NCBI GenBank assembly: GCA_029718625.1
Contig: CM056391.1
Span: forward strand, 2,884,579-2,948,578
Direction: 5' to 3'
DNA length: 64,000 bases
Source: Synaphobranchus kaupii
Lineage: Eukaryota > Chordata > Actinopteri > Anguilliformes > Synaphobranchidae
A program made the position numbers and the translations under genes. A model generated the notes under the pieces. That model was not told the DNA's origin. It saw only the letters and a list, made by a program, of their open reading frames with translations, and made no database searches. Positions within the stretch are counted from its first letter, which is position 1; the number at the start of each line of letters is the position of its first letter. Shown in pieces: positions 10,971 to 23,700 of this stretch.

Positions 10971-11366
10971 CCGCTGGCACCTCAGAGCTCGTTAGAGCGG
11001 CATTCGGAGGGAGCGGGGAACCCTATACGCCGCCCCTGCATTATTGATGAGGCGGATGAAAGCCCCAACGACCTGTTGGAATCGTCCGGGGGGTTGAGGT
11101 TACCATGGCGTTTGTTTCATGTCTGTTTTCTTTAGGCCTACAGCTGAGGGGGGGGGGGTGCTCTCTAGACAAAGACGAAGAAAATTATGGGATGTTATAT
11201 TTCGACTGCAACCGTCATACAACTGTCAGATGCTTCTATGTAAAAATGAAACCGATGGAAAACGTTTTTACCGAGTGTCTTTGGCGTTCCCGCACTCCGC
11301 ACTGTGAGCCGGGACTAAGAGGGAATTTCCCCTGGGGTCCGGGCAGAAGCTGAAGTTCACTTTCCT

Positions 11367-11777
11367 GAGTAGATTGTGACATTCGCTGTAGGCGGTGTGA
11401 AGATGGCCGTTATCGTCTCTGAACATTCATCACTCGGGACAGGGCACACTGTTCGACAGGGGGTGTCAAATGCCAAAGGCCCGGTGGAAATGAACTTTAA
11501 AGGCCACGCTGGAGGTCAATCGAATTTTGTTCTTGATGCTGTTCTAAAAACACAAAGCATTGGCCAACTATGCCATAGTCCTCCCGGATATTAAAACAAA
11601 TATTCCAAAAAAAAAATTTCCCTCATATGGCTGAGATGTATTCTGGGAAAAGAACACAGGAGACCACACGTTTGTCCAGACACCCCACACAAACCATACA
11701 AAAGTGCTTCTTTATTTTATCTACCATGTAATGTGTTTCTGTGTGTGTGCGTGTGTGTGTCTGCATTTGTGTGTTCG

Positions 11778-11833
<56 letters not shown>

Positions 11834-11853
11834 TGTATGTATGTGTGTGTGTG

Positions 11854-11896
<43 letters not shown>

Positions 11897-11945
11897 GTGT
11901 GCGTGTGCGTGCGTGTGCATGTGCGTGCGTGTGCATGTGTATGTG
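11367..11945 (+). repeat. Diverged copy of the 14725-15616 element
   Basis: From GAGTAGATTGTGACATTCGC onward this matches 14725 to about 15010 nearly base for base, but lacks 45 bp present there after GCTGTTCTAA. It then jumps to sequence matching 15449-15600 (TTTCCCTCATATGGCTGAGA), so about 440 bp present in the other copy is missing. It ends in a long (GT)n tract (11745-11945). I found no matching target duplication. An open frame of about 70 residues is shared by both copies but has no family resemblance I know. Confidence 0.85.
11745..11945. repeat. (GT)n microsatellite
   Basis: About 200 bp of (GT)n with GTAT, GCGT and TGCA interruptions. It gives rise to Cys-Val and His-Thr open frames on both strands, which are not genes. 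Confidence 0.95.
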
Positions 11946-12849
11946 AGACTGGACATGGAAATGAACTTTAGTGTTTATGTGCACGCCCCAGGGAAATTTT
12001 CAGCTGGACACACCAAAGACGTATTAAAAAAAAAAAGTATTAGCGGTGCAGTGGAGGCCAAACGTATGCACTCACGTCTTTTAAAAAAAATCAGAAATAA
12101 GGAAGCCTTCACACTGCAGTGCTGCTTCACAGCTCTTGTCCTGGAGAGATCATTGGAAAAGACTGAAAGCATGACTCACAGCACAACTGTTCTAATGCTC
12201 ATTCATTTCAGCGCGCAAGCACAAATCCAGGGTCTAGATAAGAATGACAGACCACCCGGAGCCTTGGCAGAATTCAATTTCACTTTCATTAGCCTTTTGT
12301 TTACAACTGACGTTCTGTATTAAGTAAGCCGCGGCTCGTCGTCGTTGCTACGGCATTTGAAGAGTCTCCCTTCAACGACTTTAATGGCCAGACGAATCGA
12401 CAGTAACCGCGCGCCAGATGTTTAGCAATGCAGGCATTCGTTTGTGCATTAAGCTTTCTGTCAATGTCGATACTGAACATTTCATTCCATTCCATGTTGG
12501 TTCCCCTGGCTTGGTACAAAAACAGTGTGTTTGCGTAGCCAGCCTTGGTAGTGGAGAGATGGACGGTATGCTAGTTTTCATTGTTTGTACTTAAAACTGC
12601 ATTACCCATAATGACTTGTGCATATCATCATACGTGTATTTCCAGTGACCCTTCCAACTTTGTAGGAAACGGTTGCATCACAACTAAGGCCTGTCTGCAC
12701 TGTGCAAACAAAAGTTAACGATGCTAGTTGGGCACTCAAGTTGGGCACTGAATACAAATAGAAAATACCTGAAATAACAGGGAAATAATTGGATATTCTG
12801 AACATTCAGGGTCAAAAAACAACTTGATATGCGCTGATTTGACCTTCTG

Positions 12850-13290
12850 TTTATGGTTCATCCATCCATCCATTTTCTAACTGCTTGGTCCAAGTCAGGG
12901 TCATGGTGGCAAGAGGACAAACAGAGTGGCCCAGACATCCCTTACCCCAGAAACCTCCTCCAACTCCGCCCGGGGGATTCCAAGGCGATCCCAGGCCAGC
13001 TGGGAGATATAATCCCTCCAGCGAGTCCTGGGTCTACCCCGGGGTCTCCTCCCAGCTGGACGTGCCCGGTACACCTCCATAGGGAGACGCCCAGGGGACA
13101 TCCTTACCAGATGTCCGAACCACCTCAACTGACTCCTCTCAATGCGGAGGAGCAGCGACTCGACTCTAAGGACCTCCCGAATGACTGAGCCCCTCACCCT
13201 GTCCAGGAGAGTAAGCTCTGCCACCCTACGGAGATGATGGTTCATTTAACTTTTATTTAACCAGATCTCCTGAGGTTAAGAACCTCTTTT
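12850..13290 (-). mobile_element. Non-LTR retrotransposon 3' end (fragment)
   Basis: The minus strand is open for about 114 residues (13245-12901). It reads RVRGSVIREVLRVESLLLRI then QLRWFGHLVRMSPGRLPMEV and GRPRTRWRDYISQLAWDRLG, the characteristic C-terminal end of teleost LINE reverse-transcriptase polyproteins. It continues into the CCATCCATCCATTTTCTAAC tail typical of such elements. It is strongly 5'-truncated, with no catalytic RT motifs. The LINE family is not resolved. A second LINE-like tail (TTTATTTAACCAGATCTCC) follows at 13245-13290 and may belong to another insertion. Confidence 0.75.
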
Positions 13291-13984
13291 TTTGAGAGAG
13301 ATGTTCAGTATATGGCTGGACAGTGGAGACATACCGTGTGTAACAGATTGGCCTTATCTGTACTACACAATAGTAACCCCCCCCCCCCCCCCCCCCATAT
13401 CAGTACTACGCAGTTGAGTGGTAATGTGCAAAGGACGAATTTCACACACACTTTTCAACTCTTAAACGCAATCCGTATTCCACAGCCTGGATACGAACAC
13501 TTCACGGTTCATTAATGTTGAGCATGAAATATTCCACCATCCTGTGAAAGCTTGAACTTTAAAACAGATTTGCAGTTCTGACAGCAGTCGGAGATCGAAG
13601 CCCAACGAAACAGCAGAGGAGACGCTGGATATCCAGATTTAACACGGAGGCGCTCGGCGTAGAGACACGTCGCGACTTCACACACGCGAAACATGAACAT
13701 CTTTTCAACGTGAGGGAAATCCATTAACTGTCCCACATGCTTTTTCAACACGCTTCCTTATGAGTAAAATGTGGTCTACCACTCGACGGACTCCTCTTCA
13801 AAAGAGAGAGACCGTTTCCAAAGGGACATCGCTAGCCTCAGCTAACACCTGATCGCCCGTACTCTCCGTTGCCACCAGCTACATTGCGCTGAAACAACCT
13901 TCTGAATACATTGCATTAATTTAGCAGACACACTTATCCGGAGTGTTCTACAGTGTAGGAGAACATAACTACGTTCACCTGGTT

Positions 13985-14470
13985 AACATACTACAAGGCC
14001 AAAAGTATCTGGACACCCATTGGTCTGGGGCTGTTTTTCATGGTTCGGGCTAAGCCCCTTAGTTCCACTGAAGGCAAATCTTAAGGCTACGGCATACAAT
14101 GACATTCTAGATGATTCCGTGCTTCCAACTTTGTGTCAACAGTTTGGGGCAGGCCCTTTCTTTGTTTCAGCATGAAAATGCCCCTGTGCACAAATCGAGG
14201 TCATACATAAATGGTTTGTCGGGATCGGTGTGGAAGAACTTGACTGACCTGCACAGAGCCCTGACCTCAACCCCATCGTACACCTTTGGGATCAATTGGA
14301 AAGCTGACTGTGAGCCAGGCCTAATCGCCCGTCATCAGTGCCCTAGTGAGCAATAGTGCCAGACCTGGCTGAGAATATTCCCAGATTCCCAGACCAGTCA
14401 GTACAGAGGCAGTGGTCTGGGAATGCACTACAGACTTATGAAAACCACTTCCCAAACATTAAAACATTTT
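13985..14470 (+). mobile_element. Degraded Tc1-like transposon remnant
   Basis: The left end resembles the Tc1-family inverted repeat (CAAAAGTATCTGGACACCCA at 14001-14020). The interior matches the distal transposase region of a common fish Tc1 group: [10 protein letters not shown], then LHRALTSTP, then CEPGLIARHQCP. The DDE-domain landmarks are altered. Only the C-terminal half is represented and no clear right inverted repeat was found, so it is a dead fragment. Confidence 0.6.
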
Positions 14471-14724
14471 AATCAATGTTTTTTTTTAACAACACAACAT
14501 TAAATAATGAAGGAAAGAGCAGCATTGCAAGCTGAAAATGGTTACTTATTTAATTTGTGGCTCAAAGAATCTCAAATAATATCTATCCAGCAAGTCACAT
14601 CAAATTATTACACAATTAAGAAATAATATCGTCACCGACACAAGCAACCTTGAAATAACAGTGGAAAAAACAGGAATAACAACGCTTAAAACGATTGGAA
14701 AAACTGGCCATCATGTATAGAGCT

Positions 14725-15255
14725 GAGTAGATTGTGACATTCGCTGTAGGCGGTGTGAAGATGGCCGTTATCGTCTCTGAACATTCATCACTTGGGACAG
14801 GGCACACTGTTCGACAGGGGGTGTCAAATGCCAAAGGCCCGGTGGAAATTAACTTTAAAGGCCACACTGGAGGTCAATCGAATTTTGTTCTTGATGCTGT
14901 TCTAATTACTGTATTTCATTGCATATCCAGGTCGTATTGCTTGGCAGGGCAACACAAAGCATTGGCCAACTATGCCATAGTCCTCCCGGATATTAAAACA
15001 AATATTCCAAAAGCAGATATATGCTGAGCCTACATACAGTATAAATGGAGATATACTTTAAACTGATCAGCACTTAATTTTGTTTTGTGCTTAAGTATAT
15101 GAGCTAAACATCATCTGACACTACTGTTGCACTGAGTCACCAAAACACCACATAAGTGCATCTAAAATCAGCCTGCTGTTCTGTTCCACGTTCCTAATGA
15201 GTCCACACACTCTCTCTCTCATTCACACACACACACACACACACACACTCACAAA

Positions 15256-15295
<40 letters not shown>

Positions 15296-15327
15296 CTCTC
15301 TAATGAGTGTGTGATGCTATACTCATG

Positions 15328-15363
<36 letters not shown>

Positions 15364-15616
15364 CACATTGCACTAGTCACCCAAAACGCTACATATGTGT
15401 AACTAAAATCAGCTGGCACTTTTGTTCCATGTGCTTAATGAGTTCCAATATTTCCCTCATATGGCTGAGATGTATTCTGGGAAAAGAACACAGGAGACCA
15501 CATACGTTTGTCCAGACACCCCACACAAACCATACAAAAGTGCTTCTATATTTTATCTACCTTTTAATGTGTGTTTGTGTGTGTGTGTGCATGTGCGTGC
15601 GTGTGTGTGTGTGTAT
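14725..15616 (+). mobile_element. 892-bp insertion with 15-bp target duplication
   Basis: The 15-mer ATCATGTATAGAGCT occurs exactly at 14710-14724 and again at 15617-15631, directly flanking this segment. The flanking bases beyond the duplication differ, as expected for a target-site duplication. The 5' end (GAGTAGATTGTGACATTCGC) is the same as the start of the related copy at 11367. The 3' end is a (GT)n run, not poly(A). The interior holds CA/CT microsatellites (15226-15365). The length and variability of the target duplication suggest retroposition. The source sequence is not recognised. Confidence 0.8.
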
Positions 15617-15944
15617 AGATCATGTATAGAGCTACACTTTCTACCTTTTCCGACTGCGATTACTCTGAGGAGTGTACTCTTTTTTGGGAGTTTGATTTAT
15701 CAGCTGCAAACTGTCAGCACTACAAGCTCCACGCGTCTTTGAGTTGCTGTTCTTTCATGGCGAGTGGAAGGCTTTGGAAATTCAGCTCGCTCCCTACTCT
15801 TTATTAAAGCGATTCATTGTGTTCTAGCGAGCACACATACAGGCTAGGCAGCATATGCATATTGTACCCGGACTAGTAGCTCTCCGTTCTGTTCATTACC
15901 CAAAGGTCAATTGCAGATCACCCAAACCACTGACTATCATGTCG

Positions 15945-16305
15945 TGCATGAAATCCATCCATCCTGTAAACCTGGTCAGGGTCAGGGGGGGGGGGGTCGG
16001 GGGGGTCTGGAGCTTATCCCAGCAAACATTTGGTGAAAGGCAGGAATACACCCTGGACAGGTCACCAATCCATCACAGGGCCCACACACCATTCCCTCAC
16101 ACCATTCCCTCACACATTCATACCCCAAGAGCAACGAGGGAAATTTAGAGTCTCCAATTAGCCGAGCCTGCATGTCTTTGGACTACGGGGGGGAAACCGG
16201 AATACCTGGAGAAAACCCACGCAGACACAGGGAGAACATGCAAACTCCACACAGAAAGGCCCCTAGGCGGGATTTGAACCCACGACCTTCTCGCTGTGAA
16301 TAACA
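15945..16305 (-). mobile_element. tRNA-headed SINE-like repeat
   Basis: On the minus strand this reads from a tRNA-like head (GGGTTCAAATCCCGCC, B-box-like, at about 16269-16284) through the widespread teleost block (TTTCTGTGTGGAGTTTGCAT and TCCAAAGACATGCAGGCTCG) to a tail with GGATGGATTTCATG. It has the same architecture as the copies at 24888 and 27042. Confidence 0.8.
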
Positions 16306-16438
16306 TAGGGTACAACTGGCCACCAAATTCAGAGAAAACGGGGAAAACAAATAAAGAAATAAAGAAATAAAAATTCTCACTCCCCCCCGGTGAGTGGGGG
16401 CACATATATGATGTCATAAGGGGATATATGTGATGTCA

Positions 16439-16487
16439 TATCAGACCCCTGACCTAGGACATGTTCTTCTAGGTCAGGGGTCTGATA
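16439..16487. repeat. Perfect 19-bp inverted repeat (hairpin)
   Basis: TATCAGACCCCTGACCTAG at 16439-16457 is followed by an 11-base spacer and its exact reverse complement at 16469-16487. It would form a strong stem-loop. No T-run or open frame is nearby. Confidence 0.95.
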
Positions 16488-18969
16488 AGCCTCTTGAGAC
16501 CTGGGCCGGACGTCACAGATGGATGACAACTGACCCCGGCTCTCTCTGTGTGAGACAGGAGGTCAGGTGTTAAAGTGTGATGTCAGGCATATGGATGTAT
16601 GCAGTGTGTATAAGGAGGTCTACAGGCTCTTGGGATAGCATTTCTGTTTGCCTCTTCCCCTGCTAATCGGTTTGTATTAAACCCAATCATTACCTTGGCT
16701 CCAGCGTCTCTCTGTGCTTTGGAATTTCCCAGTAAACAGTAAACATGCATTCTCAATAAAACACCAATACTCCCACTCTCCAGAGAGTTGTGTATTATAT
16801 GTTTTGACTAGTCTTCAAGCACTCAACGGGATTCCTCTTAAATATTATTCTGAAGTGTTTTGCAGTCTGTCAGATAGAACACTGCCATTGAAAACAGATA
16901 GTTAGATGCAGTCAACAGCTACTGTTATTATCTGCGCTTCAAATATAAAATCTGTCAATTATATTTATAAACTATGGCTACAAAACCAATACAAATATAA
17001 GACTATCATACTAGTATAATAAGAGAAACGTCACATTTTAAACACTGAATTCATGCAGGACAAAATATGCAAACACATTCTACACCTCTTGTCATCTCTC
17101 TGGAGTGTCAGACCTCTTTTTGTTCTTTCGCACTCTCTCTCTCTTTCAAGGCTTCACATCCCCCTCTCTTTCTCTCTCTCTCTGTCTCTCCCTCTGTAAT
17201 CCTAGTGAATTCAGACACCTGCCTATTGAGGCCTGCTGGGTCCGTGTTGTTACTGTAATGATAGGGGGCAGACAGTCAAACACAACAGCCATTGGGAGGG
17301 GAACCTCACCTGAGTGTGATGAAGTGTAATGAAGACCGCCACCCCGGTCACCTGTAGCAGAGCAGCAGGTGAGGACGGCGGCGTGACGGTTATAATATCA
17401 GCGTGTGAATGAATGTCACAGGTCTTGAGGAGTTTGGACTTCCCACCAACTGTAAACCATCTAATAGTGCGCAGCTCTCCCACAGGCTCAGTGAATGATA
17501 TGAACTTTGCCAATTACGCTTTTCCAATAAATTTCTCAGCAGGAGAAAGCTGAATTATGCAGCGGTCCCTACGCCACGACAAACAACCAGGAGCTCTGGG
17601 GCATTTGCTTTACAATTTCAAATAAAAGAGCCTTAAATGATTCCAGAGGAACGGGGTGTTATTTCCATCAGCTCCAATCATACATGGGCCTGGCAAGACA
17701 CGAGCATGGACACACGTTCTGCTGGAGTTCGGCAACCCACATTTACCTCCCTTGTTTCTGGGTGGGGGGATGTCTTTCTTCTTTTTAAAATCTTTCCCTC
17801 TTTTTTTTTTCTCCAGACTTTTTCTCGCTGCCGCAAGACTCAACTATCAATTCTGAAGAGAGCAAAGGAGGAAGTGCTATCCTCCGCTGTAAGTCGAGTC
17901 ATGTCAGACCGTGCTTCTTATCTCACGGCAGTTGGCGAATCGCGCTCGCACAGACGTCAGTTGGAGGATGACACCTCATGTACAGCTTAACAGGAGGAAT
18001 TTCAGGGGCTCGATGGTGTGCGATGAGACCCCTGTCATCCAGTCCCTTGTCATCCATTGGGAAACGCTCCCAATCCTGGGGCGACACTTGAGCTAATTGT
18101 GTGTCAACGTGCAGGGCTGGCAGGGCATTGGCATGGTCCTGGGTCGACGCCTAACCCTCATATTACGACACCTTTCATGTTTGAACCCAACTGTTTAAAC
18201 CGACAAAAAATTATTGCAATGGAAAAAATTGACACTTTGTGTCTCGCTTTCTTAATGTCTCCTAATGGACTACCCTTGAATCCCTAAATGTTAAATATCT
18301 ATGATGAACTTCTCATTTTAGAGCCAGAGGTAAGTGAAGGTTTGTGAAGTTTAAAACCTGTATGGGAAAGTACCCAGAATCACCCACAAAAAAAAAAAAT
18401 CAGAGATAAATTTTTTTTTTTAAAGTTGTTTTTATTATTTTCTAACAATAATATTATTTTATTATTATGTCTTATACAGCCACATAGCACATCAGAACCA
18501 AACAAAAAGCACAGAGGCAATCTCAAGAGGCCTCTGTACTGCCGCCATTTCCCCAATAACCAGTAGGTAGGTGAAACGAGAGCACATTGTGTTCCTGTAC
18601 AGCCGTCACACCCCCCCGTAGGGAGTCCCGCTGAGATTTACGCGCGTGTCCCCAGACCACTGACGTTTGACAGAACAAACCGTTGGGTCGTAATTAAAAG
18701 CCGAAATCCCGTCTCAGCAGGATGCCATCGGCTAGAGGTGGTCCAAACACACTCCGGAAGCACTTAATGAGGATAAGATCAAAGGAATTTGCCAAAGGAA
18801 CACAATTAAATCTATTGAATATGTATGTATTGTATATTGTCTGTTTTATCTTCATATTAAAAACAGAGTTTTATCCCTTACACTGAATTATCCCCTCTGT
18901 GAACTCAAATACAAGACAACAATAAGGATCATTACTACAGTGTGACCATTCGATTAAAAAGATACAAGA

Positions 18970-19147
18970 AGCCGCTTAGGGCCTGATCTAGCATGTGCAT
19001 AACCTTTCAGCACACACAAAACCAACAACATGACCAATGATTGGTCATGGTGTTTGCTTTGCACCAATCATTGGTTGTGTTATTAGTTTTGCGTGTGCTA
19101 AAAGGTTTTGCACACGCTAAAGGTCTTAGTAAATTAGGACCTCATTG
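18970..19147. mobile_element. Foldback MITE
   Basis: Imperfect inverted repeats of about 50 bp or more fold around a short spacer. The inner arms contain CCAATGATTGG (19033-19043) and CCAATCATTGG (19064-19074). The outer arms run through GCACACACAAAACCAA and TTTGCGTGTGC to GGGCCTGATCTAGC and its partner near 19140. No coding capacity. Confidence 0.7.
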
Positions 19148-20504
19148 TATTCAGAAGGCCATCTGCATCTAAAGAATACATCTACATCTTTAGTTCGGTA
19201 TAATAATATTTCTGCTACATTTTCATATCTAGATTTGCATAATAAATTGTGCATCCCTGATGGACCTATGTCACATTTAAATTTTCTTTAAAAAATATGA
19301 ATTCTAGAAGTGCACAGGCTCACACCAGGCATAGTAAAATCCTTTAACTGATATGAACTATGATCTTCTTTATCATAAGTTTGCCTAAAACGGGATGTCT
19401 TACACTGCAGAACATTAGACCGAATCACCTCTCTACTGGAGTGGTTTTAAAGCATGCTGTCTGTATAGTGAACTGTACGTACAGCTTGGTAAATCACTTC
19501 CAAAGTTACCAATGATGCATCTTATTAGCAGTAAAGATGGTGTGCAACTTCATTAAGACATTCGTACGGTAAAGGTAATTAAATTCCCCTCCGGCTCTTA
19601 TCAATTCTTTTGTGCTCCAGATTTGTGAGTGCATTTCAGCTGCAAGTCATTGGGTAAACAGGAATGGTCTCCCTGTGCTGCAGGATCTGTTAACAGTCGG
19701 TCTTAAGCTACCTGCAATAGAGCATTTCTTTATGGATAGTGTTTCATGTTTGTTATGGGTGCATGAAAACTTACTTGAATTTGGAAAGTAATAAAAGTTT
19801 ACATTTGCAGAGCTGCTAGTAAAGAGAAAAGAAAGCTGATGCCGGCAGAATCTGCGGCTTCACCGCAAGAGAGGCCAATAAAACCAACCGCTGTTTACTC
19901 CAGTAGGGATACATGCCAATATCCTGCAACATTGCCTCGGGCTGCTTTCAAATGGCTTTCTTGCAAAATGTGTTCAAGGCACCCTTTATAAAATTTCAAA
20001 TGTGAACTGCACGAGAAATACAGTTTTAATAACCGTGTAGAAATGATAACAGCAGCACAGCTCTGTGTCTGTGGGCCCCTTCACTCTTTTTTGAGTCCTG
20101 CACAACGGTATACGTGAAGAATGATATTAAACAGAAGGCGAAGCCTGAAGGTACACTGAGAATAATTTAGAACAAACACCATTTAATTTGTGATTCAATA
20201 CAGTTACGATCAAACTAAACAGAGAATACCCTCAATGACCAAAGCTTTGTAGTCCCACAATGTCATTAACAAAGTATAACTGAACAACGCTGTTATCATC
20301 ATAGCAATTATATGTTGTTTTAAAAAGAAGACATCAAACAAAATGTAGTAAAGTTTAGCGAACAATGAAAGGGTAAAGGAAATCAACAGAAAAGCAAGTA
20401 AATACTGCATCACAGATAAAATATTCATTTGCATATATTCAAAACAATCACAATGATTATATGATTGTATTCAGTTGTTATACCTCTCCCAAAACTCCTT
20501 AAGA

Positions 20505-20790
20505 TTTGTAGTCCTGTGGGCTCTGGAGGTCTATACCATAGACATGATTCCATGTGTAAAATAGCTTCAGTCCTGTAGGCTATGGAGGTCTATACCATAG
20601 ACATGTTTGCATTTGTATAAAAGCTGGGCTGGGTCCAAATCAAAGCCCTTCTATACTATTGAGTATGCTAATTGAGTACACTGGATGAGAAAGTTGTTAA
20701 GTAAGGTCTACCATAGCATAGCTGCTATACCTTTTCCAAAACTCCTTTCAGTCCTGTAGCCTCTGGAGGTCTACCATAGACATGTTTCCG
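20505..20790. repeat. Degenerate dispersed triplication
   Basis: The motif TCCTGTRGSCTMTGGAGGTC followed by TATACCATAGACATG occurs at about 20510, 20572 and 20752, within related units of about 60-75 bp separated by unique sequence in the last case. The function is unknown. Confidence 0.7.
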
Positions 20791-23700
20791 TTTGTCCTTG
20801 AAAGCCCAGGTCACATGACCCAGATGATCAATAAGTGATTTGCAGAAGCTGCTCAGTGAAAGTGATTGAACTGAGACAGGGCTCTGATTCAGACACAATC
20901 TACTGCGTCCTGTGTACTGTATACTGGCAGATGTGTGCCGTTTAACGTGTACTGTTTAGTATGCGATGTGCAGTACAGAAAAAATATCCTCCATACTATT
21001 TTCCAACCGTACTGTAGAATATTTTCAGGCAAAGTGACGGAGCCGTTTTTATTGCGGCGAAGTTGCGTCAGGTCACGGTTGATCTGACACAGCGTGCTGT
21101 CCTCCACATCTTTTGGTGGGGGGGGGGGGGGGTGATCAGGGCCGGAGTAAGTATAGTCAGAGAGTCTCCGATTCCTGAAAACTTTCCGAGTCATTCGTTT
21201 ATTCCGAGGCCTTTAACGTGCGTCGTAAATCCTCCATCTGTTCCTCTGACAAGAGACTCTCAAAGGAGACGGGTTTGTGATTTGTGGCGAGCCCTTTTTG
21301 TGTCCGTGAAATCGATGCATTATTCCTGAGCCCGCTAGCTGACAACTAACGAGAGAGAGCTGTTCCAAACACGCACTTTCTGGAATGCAGCGTCACTCGC
21401 ATGTCAATCACTCCATCATTATTTCCACACTCACACAGTGTTATCTTGAAGAAGCAGAGTTTTTTTATTTTTTTAAATACACTTTTTTCCACCAAAATAT
21501 GTACTGGTGCAGACAGAATAGAAATTGTGTGACAGAAGATATCGGGAGAATACAATTCAAAGACTGTGTGCTTTACTGTGCAAACATGTGAACTCAGCTG
21601 TTTTAAACAGTCTTCGGTCCTAATAAACTAATTTAGCCTACATGGCATGTAACATTATTCAACACTATTTATGGACTTCCTCCTAGCATAAGCATGCATG
21701 AACAAATAGCTATTCAGATAATGGTGGAGCAGTGCTGTCTTCAGGAATAGACAATGATATATACGTTCATTACAATAACGTGCATTATTGTAATATAAAA
21801 TGTATTGTTGATAAAAAAACCTACTATACATTTTAAAATAATAATTATTAGTGACAACCATTAAAAATTCTAGATTGAGTGATTATTAATCTTTTAGAGG
21901 AACGAATTTAAAAAGAGTTGCAATTGCACATTGCGCTATGCTTCAGTGACATGGTTCAATAACGGCAAAATACATTAGAACTTAAAAACCACATTCAGTA
22001 TGCTTTATAAGCTTACTTATTAAAGATTATTATCCCTAAATTTATCCTTAAATTGTCAAGAGAAAAATGAAGCAGAGCTCAATGAACATGGAGAAGAAGA
22101 GATTAATCTAATTAAATGAGAAAGCAGTGAAAGTATGCGGGCGAGGTGAGGGTGGGTGAGTAGCTTTTAACACAGGCCTCGTCTGAATGAAGCTCTGTAT
22201 ATAAACTTCTTTTCATATCTACTGCATATCTGGCAGCAGAGTGATGGTTTGAGGCGTGTTTGATACCTCAGACCCTAGAAGACTTATAGCCATTTAGGCA
22301 ACCACGTGTTCCATACTGTTCCAGTGTAATTTACAGCTAAATCTTACGTGGTGATGTAGGTCAGATCCGACAGGCCCAGGGCCAGCAGAAGAAAGAGCCA
22401 TCAGAAAGGACAATCTTTTTCTACCCAAAACAGACCAAAGATACTTGGAAGACATGAAATCAGATTAGCAGAGAATGTGTGTTAAACGTGAAATGCCACA
22501 ACAGTAATTTGTTTGTGTTAAAGACGTGTTTCAGTGCATTTTGCAGTTGACACTCCATGTTCATAAGAGAACAATCTATGTTTATACATGCATGTATGCA
22601 CAGAGACACACACTTTCATGCACGTACAGACACACACTTCTCACACAGCCCTTTTCACATCATTTTTGATTTGATGAAATTCAGATCAGCATTTAATTAG
22701 AGAGAGAGAGCATAATATATAGTAATATTATAGGCCGGCACCATCGCCACCAGCTTAATCCCCTGTTTCACTCTGCAGCCTGCAGTCGCACTTTGGTACT
22801 GTATACCCAGAATGCACTGCTTTCACATCACCCCAGCCTGAATCACATCTCCGGCTAAAGCCGAGCGGGCGAGATTGACTTTAATAAAGGATCTCCTCCT
22901 TGGACATGTGTTCATATCTTTCTAAAGCTTTGAAAAAGTCCACCTCCGTCAAAAGCCCACCCACCCCCCACCCCCCACCCCTCCCAGCCGATTATTCTTT
23001 CTTCCATCACCTGAACCTTGGAAACCAACCACAGAGAATCAGGCGGGAATTCACAACGCCGGCGTACCAAATGTCCTCCTTTTCCTGGCCTGTGTAAAGC
23101 CTGCTAACCCTGGGGCGCTAAAACACATTTTGGTGCAAGGCAGTCGGGCCAACGGTGGTCCAGTGGCTAAGGCCAGTGCTTCCAAAGGTTTGAATGTGAT
23201 CGACTGCCCTTTGACACATCCTGTCCCCATCTTCTCAGTACAGTCTGTACGCCTCAGGCTCCTGTACAGCAGGCAAAACAAAAAAAACCTCACGCTAATA
23301 AAAAAGCGTTTCCTCCTCGGGAGGGAAAAACAGCGGCTTTTCTGCGCTTCCGAGGATCAGTTTTAACAGCTGGGACACGCGGGGAGGCTGTCAGCCAGCC
23401 GGGCCCCTCGCTCGTCAGAGGAGGGGGCGAGCAGCCATGTGACCGTGGTCCAGGGAGGATTGGGGGGAGGCGAGCTCTAATTGAGCGCAACCTGTGCCTG
23501 CCCATGCAAGGTGCCCAATTACGGCGGGTCCGTTTGAACAAACGTCTTTTTTACTCTCTCTCTCTTTCTCTCTCTTTCCCTCCTCTCTCCCCCCCACCCC
23601 TTCAAGTGCTTTGGAAAGGATCCTTGCCAGACTAATGATATGACAGCGAAATGAATAAGAAAGGGGAATACAGCACCCCGGCCTCCACTCCAAGGCTTAA

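Noticed and set aside
11704..12323. 196-residue plus-strand frame
   Set aside because: It starts in the (GT)n array as Cys-Val repeats and runs on by chance into unique sequence.
19551..19740. Possible conserved non-coding enhancer (ordered AT-rich motifs, no repeats)
   Set aside because: It looks unlike a repeat but cannot be judged without comparison to another species, so it is not claimed.
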